In this document: piece by piece, positions 25,035 to 32,901 of the stretch
How the letters are laid out: each line of letters opens with the position of its first letter
How positions within the stretch are numbered: the first letter of the stretch is position 1
Source of the DNA: Clostridia bacterium
Lineage (GTDB): Bacteria; Bacillota; Clostridia; Oscillospirales; Acutalibacteraceae
Reading direction: 5' to 3'
Length of the DNA: 48,715 nucleotides
Assembly (NCBI GenBank): GCA_017416765.1
Contig: JAFQBE010000016.1
Span: forward strand, 1 to 48,715
Position numbers and translations under genes: made by a program
Notes under the pieces: model-generated
The model's input: only the letters and a program-made list of their open reading frames with translations
Databases searched by the model: none
Told to the model about the DNA's origin: nothing

Positions 25035-25142
25035 TCAATCCCTTACGGGTGCAAGGAGACCGTGGTTACTTCTGCAAGCAACGAAAAGCTGTTTTGTTTT
25101 AAAATGTGAGCAACATAAAGGTATGCTGTCCTTACTGTCCAA
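25035..25142 (-). promoter_or_regulatory. Leader ORF (35 codons) upstream of mgtE
   Basis: A TTG nine bases after AAGGAGG opens a 35-codon frame closed by TGA, lying between the mgtE promoter and terminator. The peptide begins M-D-S-K-D-S-I-P and contains Cys at 10, 11 and 23; no long run of one amino acid is seen. The codons around residues 22-25 contain GCAGAA, which could pair with TTCTGC in the 5' arm of the terminator and act as antiterminator. Ribosome position on this frame could thus control mgtE. It could instead be chance coding within a structured RNA; no M-box landmarks were found. Confidence 0.45.
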
Positions 25143-25187
25143 AACAGTTTGCCTCCTTTTTTGAGAAAATATCTTAAAGATATTTAA

Positions 25188-25216
25188 ATATTAGGCTTTT
25201 TATTCAGTTTTGTCAA
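25188..25216 (-). promoter_or_regulatory. Sigma-A promoter of the mgtE leader
   Basis: On the minus strand TTGACA (25211-25216), 17 bases, TAATAT (25188-25193). The -35 overlaps the last codons of glgP. The transcript would carry a leader of about 205 bases before the mgtE ATG. Confidence 0.85.
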
Positions 25217-27708
25217 GATTTTTTTGCTGTTTTAGCCTTGCTTTTTGCGGGAGCCTTGGCTTTGGGCTTATCGCCAGCCTTGGCTTTCGCTTTGGGAGCT
25301 TCGGGTTTTACAACGGGAGCGGTGTGCCAGATGTTGGCGGCATATTCGTTTATAGCTCTGTCAGCGGCAAATACACCCGCACCGGAAATATTCATAAGCG
25401 ACATCTGGTTCCACTTTTTACGGTCTGCCCAGAGCTTATCAATTTCAAGCTGTGCCTTGCGGTAATCGGCAAAATCTGCAAGAACCATGTAGGGGTCGTG
25501 GTGGATAATACTTGCACTTACATCGGGGAACTGCTTGCCGTTTATTCCCTTGCTGATAAAGTCAACAACCTTGCGGATTTCCGCATTGTTTTCATAGTAG
25601 GTGTGGGGATTGTAGTTTGGCTTGAGTGCGTTTACTTCGGGCGTTCTCATGCCGAAAATAACAATATTATCTTCACCTACGGCGTCGTGGATTTCAATGT
25701 TTGCGCCGTCCATTGTGCCGAGCGTAATTGCACCGTTTAGCATAAGCTTCATGTTGCCTGTACCGCTGGCTTCTGTGCCTGCAAGCGAAATCTGTTCGCT
25801 GATATCTGCGGCGGGCATAAGTGTTTCAGCCATAGTTACATTGTAATCTTCAACGAATACAACTTTAAGTCTGCCCCTTACATCGGGGTCATTGTTTACA
25901 AGGTTTGCAAATTCGCAGATAAAGTTGATTATACGCTTTGCAACAATGTAACCGGGTGCAGCTTTGGCGGCAAATATATAGGTGTGCGGTACGAAATCGC
26001 CATCGGGATTTTCCTTGATTGCAAGGTAACGGGAAACAATCTGAAGTGCATTGAGATGCTGACGCTTGTATTCGTGCAGACGCTTTACCTGCACATCGAA
26101 TATTGAATTCGGGTCAAGCTCAATACCTTGTTTTTGTTTGATAAGCTTTGCAAAACGCTGCTTGTTGGCAAACTTGATTTTTTCAAGTTTTTCAAGCACT
26201 TCGTCATTATCTTTATAGTCGCGCAGTCTGAGCAGTTCGTCACCGTTATAGGTGAAACCGTCGCCGATAAGTGAGGTGAGGTATTCTGTAAGCTCGGGGT
26301 TGGACTGGTTGAGCCAGCGGCGGTGTGCAATACCGTTTGTTACATTGGTGAATTTTTCGGGTGTGAGTTTATAGAAATCATTAAAAACAGTATCCTTGAG
26401 AATCTGGCTGTGAAGCGCGGAAACGCCGTTTACTGTGTGGCAGGCTGCGACGCAAAGGTTAGCCATGCGGATGCTGCCGCCGGAAATGACAGCTGTACGC
26501 TCAACATAATCGGCATCGTAGGTTGATGACCATACATATGAGCGGTAGCGGTTGTCAATTTCCTTGGTAATCTGATAAATGCGGGGGATAAGACGCTTAA
26601 ACAGCTCTTCGCTCCAGCATTCAAGTGCTTCCTTCATAACCGTATGGTTTGTGTAAGCACAGGTCTGCGATACAATTCGCCATGCATCGTCCCAGCCGTA
26701 GCCGCATTCATCAAGGAATATGCGCATAAGCTCGGGGATAGCGAGGGTCGGGTGAGTATCGTTAATGTGGATTGCGTTCTTTTCGGCAAAGTTTTCGATT
26801 GAGCCGTAGGTACGCAGATGGCGTGCAACAATATCCTGAATTGAAGCGGAAACAAGGAAATACTGCTGCTTTAAGCGCAGGCTCTTGCCCTCATAATGGT
26901 TGTCGGAGGGGTAGAGTACCTTGCTGATAACCTCTGCCATAGCGTTCTGCTCAAGGGCTTTGAGGTAATTGCCCTGGTTGAAATTTTCCATATCAAAGCC
27001 GGGTGCTTTTGCAGACCACAGACGAAGCACGCTGACAGCCTTGCCATCCTTACCGGGAACAAAAAGGTCGTAGGGTACAGCCTGAATAGGTGTGTAATCC
27101 TTTAATTCTACATGGTGGTAGTGAGTATCCCAGAAATCTTCAACCCAGCCTTCAAAGCGGATTTCCTGCGCACTTTCAGGACGCTCTACAAGATGTGCTT
27201 CGCCGCCGGGAAGCCAGAAATCGGGCAGCTCAGTCTGCCAGCCTTCAATGATTTTCTGCTTGAATATACCGTATTCGTAAAGAATGGAGTAGCCCATGCC
27301 GTTGTAGCCCTGCGTTGCAAGTCCGTCAAGGTAGCATGCGGCAAGTCTGCCGAGGCCGCCGTTGCCCAGGCCTGCATCGGGTTCGCAGTCAAAAAGCTTG
27401 TCGAGCTTGATGCCGAAGGAGGAAAGAGCCTTTTCCATTGTAGATGTAAGGTTAAGGTTGAAAAGATTATTTTTAAGGGAACGGCCCATAAGGAATTCCA
27501 TAGAAAGGTAGTATACTTTTTTGGTATCAGTCTTTTTAGATTCCTTTGCGAATTCTGCCCTGCCCTTTGTGAGCATATCCCTTACAACCATTGCTACTGC
27601 TTTGTAGTAGTGTTCGTAAGTAGCCTCTTCGGGTGTTACGCCGAAAAAGTGTGAAAGTTTATTTGATATAAGCTCCTTTGCTTGAGCTGTAGTTAATGAG
27701 TAATTCAT
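25213..27708 (-). CDS. glgP: Glycogen/starch phosphorylase
   Basis: An 831-residue GT35 enzyme that releases glucose-1-phosphate from alpha-1,4-glucans using pyridoxal phosphate. The family signature EASGTGNMKLMLNGA holds the PLP lysine. Other landmarks are GLGNGGLGRLAACYLDGLATQ and KRLHEYKRQHLNAL. The ATG at 27708 begins M-N-Y-S-L-T-T; eight upstream residues in frame lack support. The last 25 or so residues are an Ala/Lys/Pro-rich tail (KAKAKAGDKPKAKAPAKSK) unlike ordinary phosphorylases, perhaps a glucan-, RNA- or membrane-binding tail. It has its own promoter; no terminator is seen before the mgtE promoter overlapping its end. Confidence 0.95.
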   Translation of the reverse strand: MNYSLTTAQAKELISNKLSHFFGVTPEEATYEHYYKAVAMVVRDMLTKGRAEFAKESKKTDTKKVYYLSMEFLMGRSLKNNLFNLNLTSTMEKALSSFGIKLDKLFDCEPDAGLGNGGLGRLAACYLDGLATQGYNGMGYSILYEYGIFKQKIIEGWQTELPDFWLPGGEAHLVERPESAQEIRFEGWVEDFWDTHYHHVELKDYTPIQAVPYDLFVPGKDGKAVSVLRLWSAKAPGFDMENFNQGNYLKALEQNAMAEVISKVLYPSDNHYEGKSLRLKQQYFLVSASIQDIVARHLRTYGSIENFAEKNAIHINDTHPTLAIPELMRIFLDECGYGWDDAWRIVSQTCAYTNHTVMKEALECWSEELFKRLIPRIYQITKEIDNRYRSYVWSSTYDADYVERTAVISGGSIRMANLCVAACHTVNGVSALHSQILKDTVFNDFYKLTPEKFTNVTNGIAHRRWLNQSNPELTEYLTSLIGDGFTYNGDELLRLRDYKDNDEVLEKLEKIKFANKQRFAKLIKQKQGIELDPNSIFDVQVKRLHEYKRQHLNALQIVSRYLAIKENPDGDFVPHTYIFAAKAAPGYIVAKRIINFICEFANLVNNDPDVRGRLKVVFVEDYNVTMAETLMPAADISEQISLAGTEASGTGNMKLMLNGAITLGTMDGANIEIHDAVGEDNIVIFGMRTPEVNALKPNYNPHTYYENNAEIRKVVDFISKGINGKQFPDVSASIIHHDPYMVLADFADYRKAQLEIDKLWADRKKWNQMSLMNISGAGVFAADRAINEYAANIWHTAPVVKPEAPKAKAKAGDKPKAKAPAKSKAKTAKKS

Positions 27709-27762
27709 ACAAAACCCCCAAAATCTTCTCAAAATAAGCTGTTTTTTTGAGATTTTTTATAT

Positions 27763-27791
27763 ATTTTACACTAAAATTTACGGTTTTTCAA
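27763..27791 (-). promoter_or_regulatory. Sigma-A promoter for glgP
   Basis: On the minus strand TTGAAA (27786-27791), 17 bases, TAAAAT (27763-27768), 55 bases before the ATG. Confidence 0.65.
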
Positions 27792-27812
27792 TAGGTAAGC
27801 GAAAATATGTTG

Positions 27813-27841
27813 AAAAAACCGGAGCTTTTTTTCGGCTCCGG
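27813..27841 (-). terminator. Intrinsic terminator after mazF
   Basis: On the minus strand CCGGAGC pairs perfectly with GCTCCGG, followed by six Ts. It ends the minus-strand operon that began near 34.7 kb and separates it from the glgP promoter. Confidence 0.85.
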
Positions 27842-27878
27842 CAGAAAATGTAAAACACTGCATCTAAAATATGGTAAT

Positions 27879-28241
27879 TTATATAGGAAAAACTGTTCTG
27901 TCAAGTCCGAAACTCACGCTCAGGGCTCTGTCAATGCGCATCATATCGTTTTCACCAAGGTTGCCCATTTTTTCTTTAAGCCTGCGTTTGTCAATTGTGC
28001 GCACCTGTTCAAGCAGAACGATTGAATCCTTTGCAAGTCCGCAGCCGTCAGCATCTACTTTTATATGTGTGGGTAAGCCGGTTTTATATTTCTGGCTTGT
28101 GATGGCAGCAGCTATTACAGTAGGGCTGTGCCTGTTTCCCACATCGTTCTGTACTATGAGCACGGGGCGGATTCCACCTTGCTCAGAGCCGACAACAGGA
28201 CTTAAATCGGCATAATAGATATCTCCTCGTTTAATATTCAT
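27879..28241 (-). CDS. mazF: MazF/NdoA-family mRNA endoribonuclease toxin
   Basis: A 120-residue PemK/MazF-fold protein. The N-terminus IKRGDIYYADLSPVVGSEQGG, the RPVLIVQND strand and VLLEQVRTIDKRRL are typical of the Bacillus NdoA branch, ribonucleases that cut mRNA at short U-rich motifs. No MazE-like antitoxin gene lies directly upstream; the preceding gene is a lipoprotein 134 bases away. In Bacillus ndoA sits in an alr-containing region near an Nnr-like gene and a lipoprotein gene (ydcC), so the nnr-lipoprotein-mazF order here may be an old Firmicutes arrangement that lost the antitoxin gene. The start is the ATG at 28241, although GGAGAG lies 12 bases upstream; a GTG at 28253 is too close to that site. 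Confidence 0.88.
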   Translation of the reverse strand: MNIKRGDIYYADLSPVVGSEQGGIRPVLIVQNDVGNRHSPTVIAAAITSQKYKTGLPTHIKVDADGCGLAKDSIVLLEQVRTIDKRRLKEKMGNLGENDMMRIDRALSVSFGLDRTVFPI

Positions 28242-28375
28242 TTTGAAAATCACTCTCCGAATTTATGCAGCACATAAAAGGCTGGTTTAAGTTGTTAATC
28301 ATATTTTTACCTGTATAAAGGCTGCTTAAACATCGGGGAGCGGTATTTTTTGCATTTATTTCATATTATGCACGG

Positions 28376-28870
28376 CTATTTATTTTGTTCATACGGTTCA
28401 AGTATTACGGTAAGGTCGGCACTTTCTATTTCTAAAAATGTCGGTATTAATGTATTTCTGTCAGCGTTTATGTAGTATTCGCCGTACGGTGTGCTGCCCT
28501 GTATCAAAATACAGGTTTCAGCAGCTTCGTATACACCTTTACTGTCGGTCAATGCCGAAAAAATGAGCGGAAGAAACTGCTGCATCTCCGCTTTCGGCAA
28601 AGCTGTGAATTTTAAGCCGTCAAGCTCATAGGAAAAGCCTGAGCCGTTATAATATATTTTCAGACCTTTTATTTCTTCCGGCAAAACAAAAGCAACGCTG
28701 CAGCCGTTTTCATTAATCTGAAAATCGGCTGTATACGCTGCTGATTTTTGTGTTATGGTTGCTTTTGCCGCAAAATTGCGGTTAATTTCGTTTTCAATGT
28801 GTGAGCCGGGTACGGAACAACCCGAAAACAACAAAACCACGGATAAGATTGCGTACAAAAGCTTTTTCAA
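28376..28870 (-). CDS. Small lipoprotein of unknown function
   Basis: A 164-residue lipoprotein. The N-terminus MKKLLYAILSVVLLFSGCSV is a lipobox signal peptide with Cys18 as the lipidated residue. The rest is beta-rich with no motif I recognise. It lies between nnr and mazF, where Bacillus has the lipoprotein YdcC, but it is only half that length and any relationship is a guess. The start is a TTG nine bases after AAGGGG. It follows nnr after 14 bases in the same operon. Confidence 0.7.
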   Translation of the reverse strand: MKKLLYAILSVVLLFSGCSVPGSHIENEINRNFAAKATITQKSAAYTADFQINENGCSVAFVLPEEIKGLKIYYNGSGFSYELDGLKFTALPKAEMQQFLPLIFSALTDSKGVYEAAETCILIQGSTPYGEYYINADRNTLIPTFLEIESADLTVILEPYEQNK

Positions 28871-28884
28871 AGTTGAGTTCCCCT

Positions 28885-30393
28885 TTACTGCTCGTATTCT
28901 GAAAGCAGTTTGGGAAGAACCGCTGCCATGTCGGACGGAGTCATACCGTATACCGAATTGATCTTTGCGGCAATATCGCCGGCCTTGCCGTGAATATGTA
29001 CGGCTGCAACTGCGGCTTCAAACGGTTCAAAGCCCTGGGCAAGTAAGCCTGCAACCATGCCTGCAAGCAGGTCGCCGCTGCCGCCGCGTGCCATGCCGGG
29101 GTTTCCTGTACGGTTTACATATATTCTGCTACCGTCGGAAATAACCGTGTTTGCTCCTTTGAGAACAACCGTAATGCCGTATTTTTTTGCAAGCGCTGCC
29201 GCAAGCGGAATTCTGTTTGCGTTTACCTGTTCAGTTGTAAGCCCGAACAGCCTTGCCATTTCACCGGGGTGCGGTGTAATAACCGCACGGCCTTTAACTG
29301 CTTCAAGCATATTTATATTCGCACCGAGCAGATTTATGCCGTCAGCATCAATTACAACCTTGTCTTTACAAGCGGTAAGCACTTCTTCAAATACGCTTGC
29401 TGTGGCAAGTGTTTGCCCCATACCGCAGCCGATAAGTGTACAATCGGCTTTTTGTGCTTCTTCAACAAGAGTATTTATTGCTCCTCTTGCAAAAAATCCT
29501 TCTTCACAGCAGGGGAGAGAAAGCATAACGGGTTCGGTTAGTTTTGCTGCAATGGCAGAGTATGCCTTTTCGGGGAAGGCAGCAAAAACAAGCCCTGCCC
29601 CCATTTTTACTGCGCCCGTTGCCGCAAGTACCGCCGCACCGGGGTATTTCATGCTGCCGCATACGCTTAAAACCTTGCCGTAATCACCTTTGTGCGATAA
29701 GCTGCTGCGCTTTGGCAAAAGCTTCTGTGGCTTTGTTGAAAGGGTAGTAAATTCTTCTTTTACCGCTTTTGTGTCAAGCCCGATGTCAACGGTTTTTGTT
29801 TTGCCGCAGTATTCGCAGGAGGGCTTGAGCACATGAACAGGCTTTTTACAGCTTATTGCAAGTGTTAAATCGGCTCTTACGCAGTCTTTGCAAACCTTTG
29901 CGCTGTCGCATTCCGCACCGCTGGGGATATCAATTGATACAACAGCACCTTTGGATTCGTTAATAAAACTGAATACTTCAGCCGTTTTTTCGTCGGGTTT
30001 ACCTCTGAAGCCGAAACCGAAAACGGCATCAATTATAACATCAGCCGTTCTGATTTCTTCCTTTGCCTGTTCCTGTTCAAACAAAAATACGGGAACCTCC
30101 TGCAGCTTGCCGAATATGGTCAGCGCGTCTGTAGCTGTTGGTGAACCGCAGGCAAGCACAACGCTTACTCTGCATCCCTTTTTCTTGAGCAGGCGTGCGG
30201 CAACAAATCCGTCGCCGCCGTTTTTGCCCTTGCCGCAGACAACGGCAATATTTTTGTCTGCACAGTCAAAATATCTATATATTTCCTTTGCACAGGCAGC
30301 ACCGGCATTTTCCATCATCGAAAGATAGCTCATACCTTTTTCGTTTGCCGTTGCTTCAATTTTTTTCATTTGTTCGCTTGTATAAATCTTCAT
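28885..30393 (-). CDS. nnr: Bifunctional NAD(P)H-hydrate repair enzyme
   Basis: A 502-residue fusion that repairs hydrated NAD(P)H. Residues 1-210 are the YjeF_N epimerase domain, with GKGKNGGDGFVAARLL near residue 54. Residues 225-502 are the ADP-dependent dehydratase, with TPHPGEMARLFG and the ribokinase-like RGGSGDLLAGMVAGLLAQG near the end. Both halves look complete. The ATG follows AAAGGA by eight bases and lies 12 bases after the GH38 stop. Housekeeping function; its joining to a mannosidase operon is probably incidental. Confidence 0.94.
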   Translation of the reverse strand: MKIYTSEQMKKIEATANEKGMSYLSMMENAGAACAKEIYRYFDCADKNIAVVCGKGKNGGDGFVAARLLKKKGCRVSVVLACGSPTATDALTIFGKLQEVPVFLFEQEQAKEEIRTADVIIDAVFGFGFRGKPDEKTAEVFSFINESKGAVVSIDIPSGAECDSAKVCKDCVRADLTLAISCKKPVHVLKPSCEYCGKTKTVDIGLDTKAVKEEFTTLSTKPQKLLPKRSSLSHKGDYGKVLSVCGSMKYPGAAVLAATGAVKMGAGLVFAAFPEKAYSAIAAKLTEPVMLSLPCCEEGFFARGAINTLVEEAQKADCTLIGCGMGQTLATASVFEEVLTACKDKVVIDADGINLLGANINMLEAVKGRAVITPHPGEMARLFGLTTEQVNANRIPLAAALAKKYGITVVLKGANTVISDGSRIYVNRTGNPGMARGGSGDLLAGMVAGLLAQGFEPFEAAVAAVHIHGKAGDIAAKINSVYGMTPSDMAAVLPKLLSEYEQ

Positions 30394-30405
30394 CGGGGAA
30401 ATCCT

Positions 30406-32886
30406 TTACTCTTTGTCAACGCCTTCAAGGAAGTTTACTTCCTCAACCTTGCCGTCTGCATGAATTCTGAAGGTTTTGATTTCATGGGGCAGGAAGTCAA
30501 CGCGGAATGCGGCATCAACAATGTCGCACATGATATTTACTCTTGTCTTTTTGCCCTGTGCTTCAAAGCAACGCAGTACAGCGTCGCCCGAACCGTCCTC
30601 ACAGAATTTGAAAGCGGTTGCTATTATATTATCCTTATTTATATCAAGGAAGCTTGCCTTCTGCGGTGCGCCCTTGCCCTTGTGGTAGCTTTCAACTACC
30701 GTTACGGGGCGGCAATTGAACTTTGTGGCAAGATTCATGATTTCGGTGTTTTCAACTTCGCCTTCGTGGGTGAAGATTGCGTATTCAAATCTGTTCATAC
30801 CTTCGTCGGTGAAATTGAAATCAGCCGCAGGTCTGTGTGAATAGTGGTCTGCAAAAATAACATTTCGCAGTGCGGTAAGACGCAGCATTGTGCCGGGACA
30901 GTCATAGCTGTACTTACCGTCGTTTACAACGGCAAGACCTGCACGCACGCCGTTTATTGTGCTTGTGATGTCAGCCCACTGCTGTGTAGGCTCTTCTTCG
31001 CCGTTGCAGGGACGCTTGATATAGCCGCAGGGGATTTCATAGGTTGAAATCTCGTCTTCACCGCCGATGTCAAACGGAATTTTAAGCATGGTAAACTGTT
31101 CGCTCCAGTTTGCCTTGCACTTTACGCGGATGTTCTTTTTGCCTGCTGTAAGGCAGAATTCCTGAGTAAGTGTTGAGTGGTTGAAAATGTATCTGATTCT
31201 GACACTTGCACGCAGCGGACCTTCTTCAACAAGCTCTGCTGAAACAACATCCATAGTGCCTTTGATATCGTGGAACTTGAATACATTGTGTGCCCAGGTG
31301 TCGGTTTTATGGTCATCAATAACTGTGGGTACTGCAAGTGCGCCCTTTGATGCGTAATCTATACCGCTTGCTTTGTCAAGCAGCTTTGAAATACCGCCGT
31401 TGGTCTTATCGAATTCAACTCTGATAAGCTCGTTTTCCATGAACAGAATATTGTCATCGCCTGATACAAGGTTGCTTGTGTATTCCTTTTCTTCGCCGTC
31501 ACCGTAAAGCCAGTATGTAGCGTAGCCGAGTGCGGGAATTTCTGCCATGAACAGCGTGTCAAGGTGAGTATCGTTTGAGCGGGAGGAACGGACATTCTGG
31601 AAAAGCACTTCCTTACCTTCGCTGTCTGTAACCTTCAGACTCGGGTGGTAGGTGCGTACAGGCATTTCAACAGCAAATGAAAGGGGATTGAACACAATAA
31701 TCGGTCTGGGAAAATCAGGTCTTGCACCATGGTTGCGCACTTCTGAACATTCAGGATCGGAAACGCCGTCAATCCATGTGTCAATCTGTCTTGAAATTTT
31801 GATAAGTGCTGTGTTGTAAATGTTTGCGGCAATGTCAAGTGCGTGTCCGCTGCTTGCTTTTACATCTTCATATGCTTCCATAATGGAGCAGCCGCAGAGT
31901 ATATCGTGAAATTGATTGAAGCATACCTTTCTCCATGCTTCGGCAAGCTCTTTTGTGGAGGGGACTGCGCCTGCAATCTTTGCGGCAACGGTGTTGAACT
32001 TTTCTGCCGCTGCCAGCTCGTTTTCGCATTTTCGGTTGAGCTGCTTTACAAGCGAAGTTGCAGAGTAGCAGCCGCTTGCATGGTGCTGTAAATCGTCAGT
32101 CCATACAGGTATATCAAGCGGTGTTGCAAGCATTTCTTCAAAGAAATCGTCGGGGGATGAGAATTCAAGGCTTTCAAAGCCGTCCTCCTTCATCTTTGCT
32201 TTAAGATGCTCTATGTCTCTTCTTGTCGGTCCGCCGCCGTGATTGCCTACACCGTAAAACAGCATCATGCCGTGACCGCTGTTTTCACCGCGTTCCATAT
32301 AATCTTCCATAACCTTGTCAAGGTGCTTGGGTGTGCTGTGGCCGTAGCCGTCGGGAATGTGGTAGGTGAGTACGCGTGAGCCGTCCGGGCTTTCCCACCA
32401 GAACATATTTTCAGGAATTTCTGCGTTTTCGTGCTTGCCGGGGCGCATCATAACATATGCACTCATGCCGCCATTGCGAAGAAGCTGCGGAAGCATACCG
32501 TTGTGTCCGAAGGAGTCAACATTATAGCCCGTTTTGCAGATTCTGCCGAATTTTTCGTAGTAGTAAAGCTGGCTGTAGAGTGCCTGCCTTGCAAAGCTTT
32601 CACCGCTGGGCATATTACAGTCGGGCTGTACCCACCAGCCGTTGACTATATGCCAGCGTCCTTTTTTTACCATTTTCTGAATTTCTGCAAACATTTCGGG
32701 GTCAATTTCTTCAACCCAGCGGTAGTATGCCGCAGATGAGCAGGTGAAAACAAAGCCTTTATATTCTTTAAGTCTGTCAAGGGCGGAGCGGAAAGTCTGC
32801 ATAACCTCGTTGCAGCCTTCCTGCCAGCGCCACAGCCAGATTGGGTCAAGGTGAGCGTTGCCGATAAGATGTATAGGTTGTTTCAT
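30406..32886 (-). CDS. GH38 alpha-mannosidase
   Basis: An 826-residue cytoplasmic retaining alpha-mannosidase. The zinc and catalytic motifs are clear: GNAHLDPIWLWRWQEG (His12, Asp14 of the metal site), YNVDSFGHN (nucleophile Asp124) and NQFHDILCG further on. The C-terminal beta-sandwich domains are complete. There is no signal peptide, so it acts on imported mannose-containing oligosaccharides, such as trimmed N-glycans. An AGGGAGG site precedes the ATG. It follows the propeller/toroid gene by 15 bases, which implies that the two proteins work on the same glycan. nnr follows 12 bases later. Confidence 0.93.
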   Translation of the reverse strand: MKQPIHLIGNAHLDPIWLWRWQEGCNEVMQTFRSALDRLKEYKGFVFTCSSAAYYRWVEEIDPEMFAEIQKMVKKGRWHIVNGWWVQPDCNMPSGESFARQALYSQLYYYEKFGRICKTGYNVDSFGHNGMLPQLLRNGGMSAYVMMRPGKHENAEIPENMFWWESPDGSRVLTYHIPDGYGHSTPKHLDKVMEDYMERGENSGHGMMLFYGVGNHGGGPTRRDIEHLKAKMKEDGFESLEFSSPDDFFEEMLATPLDIPVWTDDLQHHASGCYSATSLVKQLNRKCENELAAAEKFNTVAAKIAGAVPSTKELAEAWRKVCFNQFHDILCGCSIMEAYEDVKASSGHALDIAANIYNTALIKISRQIDTWIDGVSDPECSEVRNHGARPDFPRPIIVFNPLSFAVEMPVRTYHPSLKVTDSEGKEVLFQNVRSSRSNDTHLDTLFMAEIPALGYATYWLYGDGEEKEYTSNLVSGDDNILFMENELIRVEFDKTNGGISKLLDKASGIDYASKGALAVPTVIDDHKTDTWAHNVFKFHDIKGTMDVVSAELVEEGPLRASVRIRYIFNHSTLTQEFCLTAGKKNIRVKCKANWSEQFTMLKIPFDIGGEDEISTYEIPCGYIKRPCNGEEEPTQQWADITSTINGVRAGLAVVNDGKYSYDCPGTMLRLTALRNVIFADHYSHRPAADFNFTDEGMNRFEYAIFTHEGEVENTEIMNLATKFNCRPVTVVESYHKGKGAPQKASFLDINKDNIIATAFKFCEDGSGDAVLRCFEAQGKKTRVNIMCDIVDAAFRVDFLPHEIKTFRIHADGKVEEVNFLEGVDKE

Positions 32887-32901
32887 TTTGTTTTTCCTCC
32901 C

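Noticed and set aside
24974-25216. M-box (ykoK) Mg2+ riboswitch upstream of mgtE
   Set aside because: The conserved M-box segments (GGTGAGGCTCC, CAATGGGTCAACAGA, AGGTGATTTTAATG) are not present on the minus strand. The region is described as an unassigned leader.
29057-29683. Plus-strand open frame of 208 codons opposite nnr
   Set aside because: It is Ser/Pro/Ala-rich shadow coding of the NAD(P)H-hydrate repair gene, whose motifs are complete.
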